Below are positions 54,576-63,563 of a stretch of 64,000 bases of DNA, in pieces. The DNA comes from Candidatus Gemmiger stercorigallinarum (GTDB lineage Bacteria; Bacillota; Clostridia; Oscillospirales; Ruminococcaceae): NCBI GenBank assembly GCA_019119495.1, contig DWWX01000011.1, forward strand, positions 1 to 64,000, read 5' to 3'. Position 1 is the first letter of the stretch. Every line of letters starts with the position of its first letter. The notes beneath the pieces are model-generated. The model made no database searches, was not told where the DNA came from, and worked only from the letters and a program-made list of their open reading frames with translations. A program made the position numbers and the translations under genes.

Positions 54576-54830
54576 GTCAGAGTGAGGGCTACCGGGGAAT
54601 TGAAAAAGCGCAATCACATTGACACGAACAAAGCAATAATCATATAATACGGGACTATGCCGGATTGTTGGCAGCAAAGCAGGAGCGCATACTACATATA
54701 CAAATAGAGATTTGCTGTATTCATAAGTCAATGCCGAATGCTTTCGATGAATTTTCTGGAATTTTTGCTTTATCAGAGTTTCCCAGAATTTTTCCGCCAA
54801 GCACAGTGTACCCAGTTGTATAAACGTAGG
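54576..54830. other. AT-rich boundary between cargo and mobility modules
   Basis: No supported gene. An 82-codon open frame on the minus strand (54552-54800) lacks a ribosome site and overlaps the promoter, so it is taken as chance. This is where composition changes from AT-rich cargo to GC-richer mobility genes. Confidence 0.6.
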
Positions 54831-56027
54831 TCATAGTTCCTTCACAAGCCAGGTCTCTTTAGGTAAGGCTTTGTTGTTGCAGTTCAACAGTTCTTGGATC
54901 GCCAAATTGGCAAAGCGGTGAGTCCTGGATGTGTCCCACCCCACCAAGGCGGTAACTTCCGCCGTACCGCGTTCAAAATCGAACGAAATTTCTCCCCATT
55001 CGCCGTCGTTGTCCACCTGATACAGGTAGATAGCGGCGGCAATTTTTTGTTTTCTGCGGGTCTGCGATTTCCGTTTCAATCGAACCATGTGGATGACGCC
55101 AGCCTCTGTCAACAGACAGGCCAGATGTTCCACCGCCCGGCGATAGGCACGTTCCGCCCCGCTGGCGGTGCTGCCCTCAAACTGCACCGCCAAGTCCTCA
55201 AAGCTCATGCGGGTGCTGAGCGGGCTCACCCGACCGCAGGTCATGCAGACGGCGTTCCGCTTTTCCAAAAGGGTCTGTTCCCGGTAATCCAGCTTTTCAA
55301 AAGCCTCCCGAACAGCCTTGGCCCGGATGCTGTTCCATAGAATGTCCGCATAATTCCAGCTGTCGTCCCGGCTTACATCTTCTCCGGTCTCCTCCCCCTC
55401 TTCGTCCTGTACTGTCTGGTAGAAGGGCACCCGGCTGCGGTTGCACTGTGCCAACGCCAGGTACTCTGCGGCAGTCATTTCGGTGCAGTTCTGATGGTTG
55501 GCATATTCGGCGATGACATCTTTTGTGCTCTTGCCGGAATTGTTGTAGAGCCAGGCGATCCCACGAGCGGCCTTGTATTCGTCCAGAGATTGGAAGGAAC
55601 CGGCCTCTTCCTGGCGGCGGCACTCCAGAAGTGCATTGCCGATAAAATAATGGGCATAGGTCAGAAAGTCCGCCTCCTTCATCGGGTCATAGCCCGGAAG
55701 GCAATCCAGCATGGCGAGGACACACCCCATTTTGTAGTCCAGGAACCGCTCCGGGTCATAGCGTTCCAGCCCCTTCCGCATCAGGAAACGGCGAACACGG
55801 CCATTGAGCCGGGTTTCATAGTGGTGCAGGAAGAAGGAGAAGTAGTCCAGGTTTCGCTCCCGCAGGGCGGCAGTGATGTAATCGTTGAGTGTTCCTGCCT
55901 CCGGCGGCTGCGGGTCAAGCTGAAAGACGCGCGCCGCCTCCCGCATAGTCAGCCCCTCCGGCTGGGCCAGAAAACCATATCGGGCGCAGTAGCCGTCCAA
56001 CGCCCAAGTAAATTCCACTTCCGCCAT
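54831..56027 (-). CDS. Sigma-70-like / HTH protein of mobile elements
   Basis: 398 residues. The central region has a sigma-2-like helical pattern (RFLDYKMGCVLAMLDCLPGYDPMKEADFLTYAHYFIGNALLECRRQ), where the DF-TYA-YFI segment resembles region 2. A C-terminal segment (MSFEDLAVQFEGSTASGAERAYRRAVEHLACLL) looks like a region-4 HTH. Such proteins occur in clostridial integrative elements and may direct their transcription. Lies 23 nt downstream of the zinc-binding protein gene in the same transcript. Confidence 0.65.
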   Translation of the reverse strand: MAEVEFTWALDGYCARYGFLAQPEGLTMREAARVFQLDPQPPEAGTLNDYITAALRERNLDYFSFFLHHYETRLNGRVRRFLMRKGLERYDPERFLDYKMGCVLAMLDCLPGYDPMKEADFLTYAHYFIGNALLECRRQEEAGSFQSLDEYKAARGIAWLYNNSGKSTKDVIAEYANHQNCTEMTAAEYLALAQCNRSRVPFYQTVQDEEGEETGEDVSRDDSWNYADILWNSIRAKAVREAFEKLDYREQTLLEKRNAVCMTCGRVSPLSTRMSFEDLAVQFEGSTASGAERAYRRAVEHLACLLTEAGVIHMVRLKRKSQTRRKQKIAAAIYLYQVDNDGEWGEISFDFERGTAEVTALVGWDTSRTHRFANLAIQELLNCNNKALPKETWLVKEL

Positions 56028-56050
56028 TTCCTCACCGCCTTCCTATGGCA

Positions 56051-57175
56051 CTACAAAGCCATTCGTCTCTTTGCCTCTGCAAGCAGGGCCTCCTGGGTCA
56101 TTTCCTGCTCGTATCTGGTGCTGGCATAACTGTGGTCAGAGATCGCCCGCAGCATCTTATCCTTTGCCAGCTTTTTCATTACTTTGGCCAGTTCCGCGTC
56201 CAGCTTCCCACGGCGGGTACTCTGGAGGATGGTATTCATCCGACGGTTATAGACCGCCTTAATGGGGTGGTCTGCCGCCAGCTCCCGCTGTGCCCGCCCC
56301 CGCAGGTTGCCGATCTGACGGCACGTCCGGCACCGCTTGTCCCCTGGAGCCAGACCGCCGCAGTATTTGGTGCGCCGGGCATCGGTGGTCAAAAACCACC
56401 GCCCGCAGATGGGGCACTGTCTGGGCGCATGGCCCACGCACAGACCCTCGAACAGGTCGGAGCGAAACATCCCCACAAAACTGACGTAGTGCATCCGCTT
56501 CACCAGCTGCGGTTCCGCCGCACCGGGGCGAATGGCGGAGACGTACTGCACCGAGGCGTTGGTCAGGGTCATCCAGGAGGGATTGCCGTCAGAGAGTGTC
56601 GGTTCTTCCTGGAAAAACTGCCCAAACAGTGCTGCATAGCCCTCCGCCGTGCGGTCGTGGCCGGGTTCATTCAGCTGCCGGGCAAACGGGAGCAGGGCGT
56701 CCTTGTACTGGCGGAGGGAATAGCTCAGATGTCCCAATACCTGGGTCATGCGGATCAGCTGCGCCGCCCTGCTGTGCTGGCCGGTCAAGGTGCAGAGCAG
56801 CTGCTCCTGCTGGGAAAGCTGCAAATAATCTCTTGCATCTTCCAGATACGCGGCAGAGAAAACATCCGCCAGTTTCTTCCCGAAGTCACTATTGGACAGC
56901 CGGGAGAACGGCGGCGTAACATCCATGAAGGAGAGGATGCCGCTGGCAGCGCCCTGCACTTGGGGCAGCAGCGTCAGGTCCACCGTCCCCGTGTTCATCC
57001 CCTGCAGCAGGCGGTTCATCGTATCGCAGGGCGGGGTAAGGGTTTCAATCGCTTCAGCTGAAATGTTCAATACCTCGCAGCCAATGGTCCCCGTGGGCAT
57101 GGCGCAGCCCTCGTAAGTCACGGTATCCTGCCAGAAATCCAGCGACAGCACTGCGTGGTTGATGATCTTGTCCAT
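56051..57175 (-). CDS. Zinc-binding accessory protein of the element (DUF6076-like)
   Basis: About 374 residues. The C-terminal half has a cysteine cluster, CPICGRWFLTTDARRTKYCGG followed by CRTCRQIGN, that should bind zinc; the last 70 residues are basic. The N-terminal 200 residues are helical without known motifs. Start 57175 chosen because GGAGGAGG lies 5 nt upstream. Proteins of this form recur next to sigma-like genes in gut clostridial elements; the DUF number is from memory and unverified. Confidence 0.6.
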   Translation of the reverse strand: MDKIINHAVLSLDFWQDTVTYEGCAMPTGTIGCEVLNISAEAIETLTPPCDTMNRLLQGMNTGTVDLTLLPQVQGAASGILSFMDVTPPFSRLSNSDFGKKLADVFSAAYLEDARDYLQLSQQEQLLCTLTGQHSRAAQLIRMTQVLGHLSYSLRQYKDALLPFARQLNEPGHDRTAEGYAALFGQFFQEEPTLSDGNPSWMTLTNASVQYVSAIRPGAAEPQLVKRMHYVSFVGMFRSDLFEGLCVGHAPRQCPICGRWFLTTDARRTKYCGGLAPGDKRCRTCRQIGNLRGRAQRELAADHPIKAVYNRRMNTILQSTRRGKLDAELAKVMKKLAKDKMLRAISDHSYASTRYEQEMTQEALLAEAKRRMAL

Positions 57176-57206
57176 CGGCCTCCTCCTGTCATGTTTTTCT
57201 TTTTCT

Positions 57207-57235
57207 ATCATAGCACACAGGCAGGGCTTTGTCAT
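57207..57235 (-). promoter_or_regulatory. Promoter of the minus-strand element genes
   Basis: Minus strand ATGACA (57230-57235) and TATGAT (57207-57212), 17 nt apart, 30 nt before the 57175 start. It drives the zinc-binding and sigma-like genes, divergent from the replication genes. Confidence 0.7.
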
Positions 57236-57347
57236 GTTTTTTGAAACGGCGCTGTCATGCCATCAGCCTGTTTTTTTCGATTTTCCCCATAACTGATACA
57301 GAGGGGTGAGAAACTTGCCCCACGCATCAAGAAATGGAGGGAATTGT

Positions 57348-58004
57348 ATGAACCTGTTTGAAACCGTAAAAACCGCCGTCAACGCCAGGGAGGCTGCACA
57401 GCTGTATGGCGTTGCGGTCAACCGCTGTGGAATGGCGCTCTGCCCCTTCCACAACGACCACCACCCCAGCCTGCTGGTAGCAGACGACCACTACCACTGT
57501 TTTGCCTGCGGAGCGCACGGGGACGTCATCGACCTGGCTGCCAATCTTTTTGGCCTGAGCCTGTATGATGCAGCCCGAAAACTGGCGGCGGACTTCCATC
57601 TTGCGCCGGACAAGCCCCTGCCGGAATCCATCTGCCAAAAACTGAAACAGAAAACCAAGGCACAGCAGCTCCAGGAGGATGAGCGGCTGTGCTGTTCTGT
57701 TTTGGGGCAGTACCGCCGGACACTGGAAGAGTGGAAACTGCAGTATGCTCCACAGACACCGGAGGAAACGCTGAACGAGCGGTTTGTGGAGGCTTGCCAC
57801 CGGCTTCCCTGGGCAGAGTACCTGCTGGACGCCCTGCTGCAAGGAGATTCCCATGAGCGGGAGACGATAGTTCAGCAGCTGATGGCAGACGGAAGCATCC
57901 AAAAGATCAATCGGCAACTGAAAGAATGGAGAAAGGAGACAGCACACAATGCGCAAAAACTCTGCTGTGCCGCCCAGTCACGGCGGCTGGCCCGCCTGGT
58001 ATGA
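57348..58004 (+). CDS. CHC2 zinc-finger primase-like protein
   Basis: About 218 residues. The primase zinc finger is C32-PF-H35 ... C51-FA-C54, with the CPFHNDHHPSLLV and YHCFACGAHGDVIDLAANLFG context of DnaG-type primases. The TOPRIM catalytic domain is missing; the rest is helical. It probably works with the SF3 helicase encoded next, in element replication. Start 57348 follows GGAGGG. Its end overlaps the helicase gene by 56 nt. Confidence 0.85.
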   Translation: MNLFETVKTAVNAREAAQLYGVAVNRCGMALCPFHNDHHPSLLVADDHYHCFACGAHGDVIDLAANLFGLSLYDAARKLAADFHLAPDKPLPESICQKLKQKTKAQQLQEDERLCCSVLGQYRRTLEEWKLQYAPQTPEETLNERFVEACHRLPWAEYLLDALLQGDSHERETIVQQLMADGSIQKINRQLKEWRKETAHNAQKLCCAAQSRRLARLV

Positions 58005-59268
58005 CGGGAAGAACATCAACGAGGTGCTGTTCTGCGAGGAATTTCTGGCGGCCCACCCCATGAAGTGCATCCGGGGCAGGCTGTTCACGGTGGATGGAGC
58101 GGTGGAGGACGAGGCGGTGGTCAGCCAGCAGATCCTGGAGACGGTTTCCGGCTGCGTCACCAGCGGACTGTCCAAACTGGTGTCCAATCTGCTTGCCAGC
58201 ATCAAACTGCAAGCCTACTCGCCGCCCCTTCCCATCGAGACCGACCGCATCCATGTGGCCAACGGTACCTATTTCATGGACGGCAGCTTCTCGCCGGAAA
58301 AGACCTACTGCAACAACCGCCTGGCCGTGGGCTATCTGCCAGACGCCCCCAGACCGGAGCGGTGGCTGCGGTTCCTCTCCGAACTGCTGGAACCGGAGGA
58401 CATCCCCACCTTGCAGGAGTACCTGGGCTACTGCCTGCTGCCCACCACCAGGGCCCAGAAGATGCTGCTCATCATCGGCAGGGGCGGCGAGGGCAAAAGC
58501 CGGATCGGCCTGGTGATGCGCGCCATCCTGGGGGACAGCATGAACACCACCAGCATCCAGAAGGTGGAGAACAACCGCTTCAGCAGGGCCGACCTAGAGC
58601 ACAAGCTGCTGATGGTGGATGACGATATGGATTTGAGCGCCCTGCCCAAAACCAACTACATCAAGTCCATCATCACCTCCGAGTGCAAGATGGATTTGGA
58701 GCGCAAAGGCGTCCAGAGCTACCAGAGCTTGCTCTATGTGCGCTTTCTCTGCTTCGGCAACGGGGCGTTGACGGCGCTTCACGACCAGTCCGACGGCTTC
58801 TTCCGGCGGCAGATCGTCCTGACCACCAGGGACCGTTCAGCAAACCGGGTAGACGATCCCTTCCTGGCAGAGAAGCTGGCAGCGGAGCGGGAGGGCATTT
58901 TCCTGTGGTGCCTGGAGGGGCTGCACCGCCTCATCGCCCAGAACTACCGCTTTACGATCAGCCCCAAGGCCCAGGAGAACGTGGAAACGGTGCGGCGCGG
59001 CAGCAACAATGTGGTGGAGTTTTTGCAGTCGGAGGGGTACATCCGCTTTCGTGCGGACTATGAGACCAGTTCCAAGTCCATCTATGAGGCATATAAAGTC
59101 TGGTGCGAGGACAATGTGCGCAAGCCCCTGTCAGCTAACCGGCTCAGCTCGGAGCTGACCCAGAATGCGGCGGTCTACAACGTGGAGCCCACCAACAATA
59201 TCTACTCCGGCGGCAGGCGGGTGCGGGGCTTTGTAGGGATCGAGGTGGTCGCACGGCCCTTTGGCTGA
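57949..59268 (+). CDS. SF3/P4-type DNA helicase-primase family protein
   Basis: 439 residues. D5-N-like region, then helicase core with Walker A GRGGEGKS (K183), Walker B LLMVDDDMD, motif C IKSIITSECKM and FFRRQIVL, typical of phage and plasmid SF3 helicases. C-terminal winged-helix part (YEAYKVWCEDNVRKPLSANRL). Should unwind the replicon after excision. Start 57949 lies inside the upstream gene, after GAAAGGAG. Confidence 0.88.
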   Translation: MRKNSAVPPSHGGWPAWYDGKNINEVLFCEEFLAAHPMKCIRGRLFTVDGAVEDEAVVSQQILETVSGCVTSGLSKLVSNLLASIKLQAYSPPLPIETDRIHVANGTYFMDGSFSPEKTYCNNRLAVGYLPDAPRPERWLRFLSELLEPEDIPTLQEYLGYCLLPTTRAQKMLLIIGRGGEGKSRIGLVMRAILGDSMNTTSIQKVENNRFSRADLEHKLLMVDDDMDLSALPKTNYIKSIITSECKMDLERKGVQSYQSLLYVRFLCFGNGALTALHDQSDGFFRRQIVLTTRDRSANRVDDPFLAEKLAAEREGIFLWCLEGLHRLIAQNYRFTISPKAQENVETVRRGSNNVVEFLQSEGYIRFRADYETSSKSIYEAYKVWCEDNVRKPLSANRLSSELTQNAAVYNVEPTNNIYSGGRRVRGFVGIEVVARPFG

Positions 59269-59645
59269 AATTGAAGTGAGATTTTGCTGTACGTACTGTA
59301 CGGTACGTACAGAGGATTTTCGCTTTTCCCTCAGAATAAGAAGGCAAAATGACTATGCAAATTTCAAGGCCTGTGCAAACCGTGAACTATTTCACGGCAG
59401 GAAGCACAGGCTTTCTTGTTTGGTGATTTACCGGGCAGTGAAGCCCCATCGCCCAGCGGTGAGGAAGCACACGGTCGCAAACAAAACACCGCCAGACGGT
59501 AAAGCCGGATGGGGTCACGTTTGAGTACCCCATCGCAGCGCAAATTACGAATGAAAGGCGTCCGTGCTCAAAAATTTTATCCACCGGTGACGGCACATCA
59601 CCGGGAAATGAACACATTTCACGAACAAATGGAGGCAAAAACGAC
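59269..59645. other. Non-coding region between helicase and small HTH gene, possible replication origin
   Basis: 377 bp with no supported gene. Contains the 26-bp palindrome at 59287-59312, a CCGTGAA/TTCACGG hairpin near 59380-59397 and other short inverted repeats. Position beside primase and helicase fits an origin. Confidence 0.55.
59287..59312. repeat. 26-bp palindrome
   Basis: CTGTACGTAC-TGTACG-GTACGTACAG: perfect 10-bp arms around a 6-nt centre, containing nested GTAC repeats. It starts 19 nt after the helicase stop. Could be an operator or replication-initiator site. Confidence 0.9.
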
Positions 59646-59867
59646 ATGAAATCCAAGCTGAGAAACGAGATCAAGGCGTACATTGTGCGCTCCGGCTGTA
59701 CGATGCAGGAGGTGGTAGACCTGCTTTCTGACGAACATGGTTGGAGCGACAGTGTTTCCAACCTGTCCAACAAACTCCAGAGGGAGTCTCTGCGCTACAC
59801 CGAGGCCGTGCAGCTGGCCGATGCCCTGGGGTACGACATCGTGTGGCAGCGCCGCACCAAACCGTGA
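59646..59867 (+). CDS. Small helix-turn-helix-like protein of the element
   Basis: 73 residues, MKSKLRNEIKAYIVRSGCTM, then QEVVDLLSDEHGWSDSVSNLSNKLQRESLRYTEAVQLADALGYDIVW in two parts typical of small XRE-like DNA-binding proteins (turn at SDSVSNLSNKL). GGAGG lies 11 nt upstream. Such short proteins are common near mob genes of Firmicutes elements and may control them. Confidence 0.75.
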   Translation: MKSKLRNEIKAYIVRSGCTMQEVVDLLSDEHGWSDSVSNLSNKLQRESLRYTEAVQLADALGYDIVWQRRTKP

Positions 59868-59875
59868 CTCTCGTC

Positions 59876-60045
59876 CCCATCGCAAACAGCGCGCTGTTTG
59901 TGATGGGCAGTCAGCGAAAATCTTCCGCGTTATCGCTGACGCCAAAGAGTTGCGGCCCGATGTAAGGACGCAACTCTTCGGGCTGGATATGGAAAAGCGG
60001 TGGGGCAGATTTTCTATATCCAGCGGCGGGCATCGCAATGCCCGC
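59876..60045. other. Cluster of five consecutive hairpins upstream of the relaxase gene
   Basis: Five inverted repeats in a row: 59876-59907 (15-bp arms, one G-T), 59910-59940 (GTCAGCGA), 59945-59978 (AAGAGTTGCG), 59983-60023 (CTGGATAT) and 60026-60045 (GCGGGCAT). All arms are perfect but the first. No gene lies here. Likely part of the transfer or single-strand origin, or a structured RNA. Confidence 0.8.
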
Positions 60046-60091
60046 AATCCCCCTCGGAGAGCCCACGGCACTTTGCAGCCCTTCGGGATGA

Positions 60092-60117
60092 AAGTGTTAT
60101 AGTGGGTTATTACACTT
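60092..60117 (+). other. Probable origin of transfer (oriT, MOBV type)
   Basis: AAGTGT ... ACACTT arms surround TATAGTGGGTTATTA, closely resembling the pMV158-type nick region (TAGTGTG/TTATACTTTA). By analogy the relaxase would nick after TAGTGGG. It lies 64 nt upstream of the MOBV relaxase start. Confidence 0.75.
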
Positions 60118-60180
60118 CCCGCAGGAAGTGCATCCCCCGTCCCGCAGCCGTCCACGCCCCAACGAAAGGAGTTGATTTTT

Positions 60181-61464
60181 ATGGCCAGAAACGATGGAAT
60201 CGACCGCACCAGCGCCAGAAATGTGGATGTCCCGGACAAGGACATCGGCAACACCCAAAAGCACAACGAACGGGAAAAAGACAGCTACCGCAACCCCGAT
60301 ATTGTCCCGGAACGCACCCCGCTGAATATCCACTTCAAAGCCCCCACTGCCAGCTACACGGAGATGTTCCGACAGATGGAGCAGGACAAAATCATCTCCA
60401 CACGTGGTCTGAAACCCGACGCCATCCACTTTGGAGAGCTGATCTTCGATGTGAACTCCGCCTACTTCCACAACCACGGCGGCTATGAATTTGCCAGGCA
60501 GTTTTACGCCGACGCCTACAAAGCCGCCGTGGAGATCGTGGGCGGGGAGCAGTATATCCTCTCCGCCGTGATGCACGCCGACGAGATCAACCGGGCTATG
60601 TCCGAGGCACTGGGCCAGGAAGTGTATCACTACCACCTCCATGTGGTCTATGTGCCGGTGGTGGAAAAGCAGATCCTTTGGAGCAAACGCTGCAAGGACA
60701 AGTCTTTGGTCGGCACGGTGAAGGAGACCGTCATGCAGGTCAGCCGGAGCAAGAAATGGATGTCCAAGCCCGCCCTCGACGCCGATGGAAACCCGGTCTT
60801 GCAGAAAAATGGAAAACCCGTCTTGAAAAAGTCCTACAGTGTGCTGCAAGATGATTTTTTCCATTTTATGCGCGCCGCCGGGTATACCGATGTGGAGCGC
60901 GGCGAGCGAGGCAGCACCGAAGAGCATCTGACCGTGACCCAGTTCAAGGTACAGGCGGAGCAGCAGCGGTTGGAGGCTGTGACCGCCCAGGTGGCCCAGG
61001 CGGAGCAGACGCTGAGCGCCACTGAGGCCGCCGCGCAGAAAAAAGCAAAGGAGCTGAAATCCCTCCAAAGCCAGACCAAAGAACAGCGCACGGTCGCCCT
61101 GACCGTACAGGAGGTCCAGTCAATGGGCAAGAAAAATCCCATTACCGGAAACATTTCACTGACGCCGCAAGAGTGCGACACATTAAAATCCTACGCTGTC
61201 AATAGTATCACCGTCAAGGCGGACAATGGCAGGTTGCAGGAACGGTTGGCTTCTGCCCAAAAAAGCGCCGCGATTTGGAAAAAGCGGTATGAATCGCTGA
61301 ACGAAAAATATCAGGAACTAAAAAAGAGCGTCCAGCCCTATCTGGACGCCGTGAAGCTCGCACCGGAGAGGGTGCGGGCTTTTCTTGCGGCCATTTTGAC
61401 CCGCACCCAGCAAACAAGACAGCATGAGCAGCCTGTCCGCCGCGGGCAGGATATGGAACTTTGA
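60181..61464 (+). CDS. MOBV-family relaxase (Mob/Pre)
   Basis: Nicks oriT and leads the strand during mobilization by a helper conjugation system. 427 residues. The N-terminal RTSARNVDVPD and the HUH motif H150-Y-H152-L-H154 (EVYHYHLHVVYVPV) are characteristic; after about residue 260 there is a long coiled coil (QAEQQRLEAVTAQVAQAEQ). ATG 60181 lies 9 nt after AAAGGAG; an upstream TTG at 60172 has no spacing. Confidence 0.92.
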   Translation: MARNDGIDRTSARNVDVPDKDIGNTQKHNEREKDSYRNPDIVPERTPLNIHFKAPTASYTEMFRQMEQDKIISTRGLKPDAIHFGELIFDVNSAYFHNHGGYEFARQFYADAYKAAVEIVGGEQYILSAVMHADEINRAMSEALGQEVYHYHLHVVYVPVVEKQILWSKRCKDKSLVGTVKETVMQVSRSKKWMSKPALDADGNPVLQKNGKPVLKKSYSVLQDDFFHFMRAAGYTDVERGERGSTEEHLTVTQFKVQAEQQRLEAVTAQVAQAEQTLSATEAAAQKKAKELKSLQSQTKEQRTVALTVQEVQSMGKKNPITGNISLTPQECDTLKSYAVNSITVKADNGRLQERLASAQKSAAIWKKRYESLNEKYQELKKSVQPYLDAVKLAPERVRAFLAAILTRTQQTRQHEQPVRRGQDMEL

Positions 61465-61481
61465 TCGATGGAGGTCACTAT

Positions 61482-61808
61482 ATGAAAAAACAAAACGATT
61501 TTATCAACGAAATGGACGATAAGTATATCGACATCGAATCCTGCTTTGACCCGGTTTTCGAGCCGCCGGCAGAACTCCTGGAAGAATGGAGCAAGCGGTA
61601 TGAGGGGCCGGAACCGACATTGGAAAACACATCGTTTTATGTCGTTGGCCCGGATGGCACGAAGTATTTCTACTGTGGTAATCTCTGCATCAAAATCTCT
61701 GAGCATTTTGCGGATGGAGGCAAGCAGATGGACGAGCTGGTGGAGGACGCCGTCCGCCACCATGCGGGCCGGGACAGCAGCGCCCCGGCCTTTTTGAATG
61801 CCGTTTAA
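61482..61808 (+). CDS. Hypothetical protein between relaxase and recombinase
   Basis: About 108 residues, acidic N-terminus (MKKQNDFINEMDDKYIDIES), then YVVGPDGTKYFYCGNLCIKISEHFADGGKQ, and an Arg/His-rich end. No family recognised. GGAGG 8 nt upstream and position next to mob suggest an element-maintenance role. Confidence 0.7.
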   Translation: MKKQNDFINEMDDKYIDIESCFDPVFEPPAELLEEWSKRYEGPEPTLENTSFYVVGPDGTKYFYCGNLCIKISEHFADGGKQMDELVEDAVRHHAGRDSSAPAFLNAV

Positions 61809-61833
61809 GTGAAGAAAGAGCAATGACTGATCG

Positions 61834-61862
61834 TTGAATCGCACCCGCGCTTACAGTATAAT
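61834..61862 (+). promoter_or_regulatory. Promoter of the serine recombinase gene
   Basis: TTGAAT (61834-61839) and perfect TATAAT (61857-61862), 17 nt apart, 55 nt before the GTG start. Confidence 0.85.
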
Positions 61863-61916
61863 AGACGTAGAAGTATTGTAAGCGTGGGTTGTTTCAACGC
61901 AAAGGAGGATATTACA

Positions 61917-63545
61917 GTGAAACAACCGAACAATACGAAAACCAAAATCTACAGCACCGCTTTGTATATGCGCCTGAGCCGCGATGATGAAAATTTCGGC
62001 GACAGCGTCAGCATTGAGACCCAACGCACCATCCTGCAAAAGTTTGCCGCCGAGAACGGCCTGCGCGTCTATGGCGAGTACGTGGACGACGGATGGAGCG
62101 GCACCAATTTTGACCGCCCCAGCTTTCAGCGGATGATGAATGATGTGGAAGCGGGAAAAGTCAACTGCATTGTGACCAAAGACCTCAGCCGGTTTGGACG
62201 CGAACACGTGATGATGGATTATTATCTGGAGTTTGTGTTCCCGGAGAAACAGGTCCGCTATATCGCCATTGCCGAGAATGAGGACACCGAAAAGGGCTTG
62301 TCTGAGTTTGTGCCGTTCAAGAATCTGTTCAACGAGTGGTTCGCCAAGGACACCAGCCGCAAGGTAAAGAGCGCGCTCCATGCAAAATTTGAAAAGGGAG
62401 AACGCATATTTGCCTATGCCCCGCTGGGATACAAGCGCCACCCGGAGATCAAGAACACGCTGACGCCGGATGAGGAAACCCGCTGGATCGTAGAGAAAAT
62501 CTTCGATTTGGCTGTTCATGGCGCTGGCGCGGCCAAGATCACCCGCATTTTGATTGCGGAAAAAGTGCCCACCGCCGGTTGGCTGAACTACAAGCGGTAC
62601 GGAACCTTTGCCAACATTTACGCCGGCGCGCCGGAGGAAAAGTCCTACGCCTGGACGATTGCACAGGTCAAAAGTATCCTGAAAGATGAAACCTATATCG
62701 GCAACAGCATCCACAATAAGCAGACCAACATCTCTTACAAGAACAAGAAAAAGGTCCGCAAGCCGAAAGAGGAATGGATTCGTGTGGAAAATACCCATGA
62801 AGCCCTTGTCAGCAAGGATGTCTTTGACCGGGTGCAGGAGCTGATCGAGACGCGCCGCCGCAAGCAGAAAGACGGCACGACACAGATCTTCTCCGGGCTG
62901 GTGAAGTGCGCAGACTGCGGCTGGTCGCTGGCGTTTGGCATGAACAATCAGAACAAAAAGCCCTATGGTCACTACCATTGCAGCAACTATGGCCAGGGTA
63001 CCGGACACTGCACCATGCACTATATCCGCTATGATGTCCTTTATACCTACGTCCTGGCACGGATTCAATATTGGTCTTACCAGGCACAGATGGACGAGGG
63101 ACGCCTGCTGCAAAAGCTGCTGAAAGCCGGTGACAGGGAGCGCACGGCAAGCCAGAAAAAACAGGCAGCGGAGCTGAACAAGGCAGAGAAGCGCAAGGCC
63201 GAGCTGGACCGCCTGTTTGCCAAGATGTACGAAGATTGGGCCGCTGGGCGCATCACCGAGTACAACTTCAATATGCTGTCCCAGCGGTATCAGACCGAGC
63301 AGCAGGAGCTGGCGGAAAAGATCGAAAAGCTGAACGCCGACCTTGTCGCCCAACAGCAGAGCGCCGTGGACGCCGAAAAATGGGTGAACCTGATCAAGCA
63401 GTATGTGAATCCCTCAGAACTGACTGCCGAACTGCTGAATGCCTTGATCGAGAAGATTGTCGTCCATGAAGCCGTAAAAGACGAAAGCAACACCCGCACC
63501 CAGGAGATTGAAATCTACTACCGTTTTATCGGCAAAGTGGAGTAA
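61917..63545 (+). CDS. Large serine recombinase (integrase of the element)
   Basis: Cuts and joins DNA at att sites through a phosphoserine link. About 542 residues. The catalytic domain has YMRLSRDD with Ser21, DSVSIETQR and VTKDLSRFGREHV; the recombinase domain has the GYKRHPEIK and ILKDETYIGN regions; the zinc ribbon begins CADCG (Cys331) and has YHCSNY and GHC. A coiled coil lies at about 405-490. GTG 61917 is preceded by AAAGGAGGAT. Sits at the right edge, 34 nt from the junction. Confidence 0.95.
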   Translation: MKQPNNTKTKIYSTALYMRLSRDDENFGDSVSIETQRTILQKFAAENGLRVYGEYVDDGWSGTNFDRPSFQRMMNDVEAGKVNCIVTKDLSRFGREHVMMDYYLEFVFPEKQVRYIAIAENEDTEKGLSEFVPFKNLFNEWFAKDTSRKVKSALHAKFEKGERIFAYAPLGYKRHPEIKNTLTPDEETRWIVEKIFDLAVHGAGAAKITRILIAEKVPTAGWLNYKRYGTFANIYAGAPEEKSYAWTIAQVKSILKDETYIGNSIHNKQTNISYKNKKKVRKPKEEWIRVENTHEALVSKDVFDRVQELIETRRRKQKDGTTQIFSGLVKCADCGWSLAFGMNNQNKKPYGHYHCSNYGQGTGHCTMHYIRYDVLYTYVLARIQYWSYQAQMDEGRLLQKLLKAGDRERTASQKKQAAELNKAEKRKAELDRLFAKMYEDWAAGRITEYNFNMLSQRYQTEQQELAEKIEKLNADLVAQQQSAVDAEKWVNLIKQYVNPSELTAELLNALIEKIVVHEAVKDESNTRTQEIEIYYRFIGKVE

Positions 63546-63563
63546 AAACGCAAATAAACCATT

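Noticed and set aside
54552-54800. 82-codon minus-strand open frame between the cargo and the sigma-like gene
   Set aside because: No ribosome site, no recognisable sequence pattern, and it overlaps the promoter of the 397-residue gene.
59876-60045. CRISPR array
   Set aside because: The five hairpins have different sequences and spacings; there is no repeated direct repeat.
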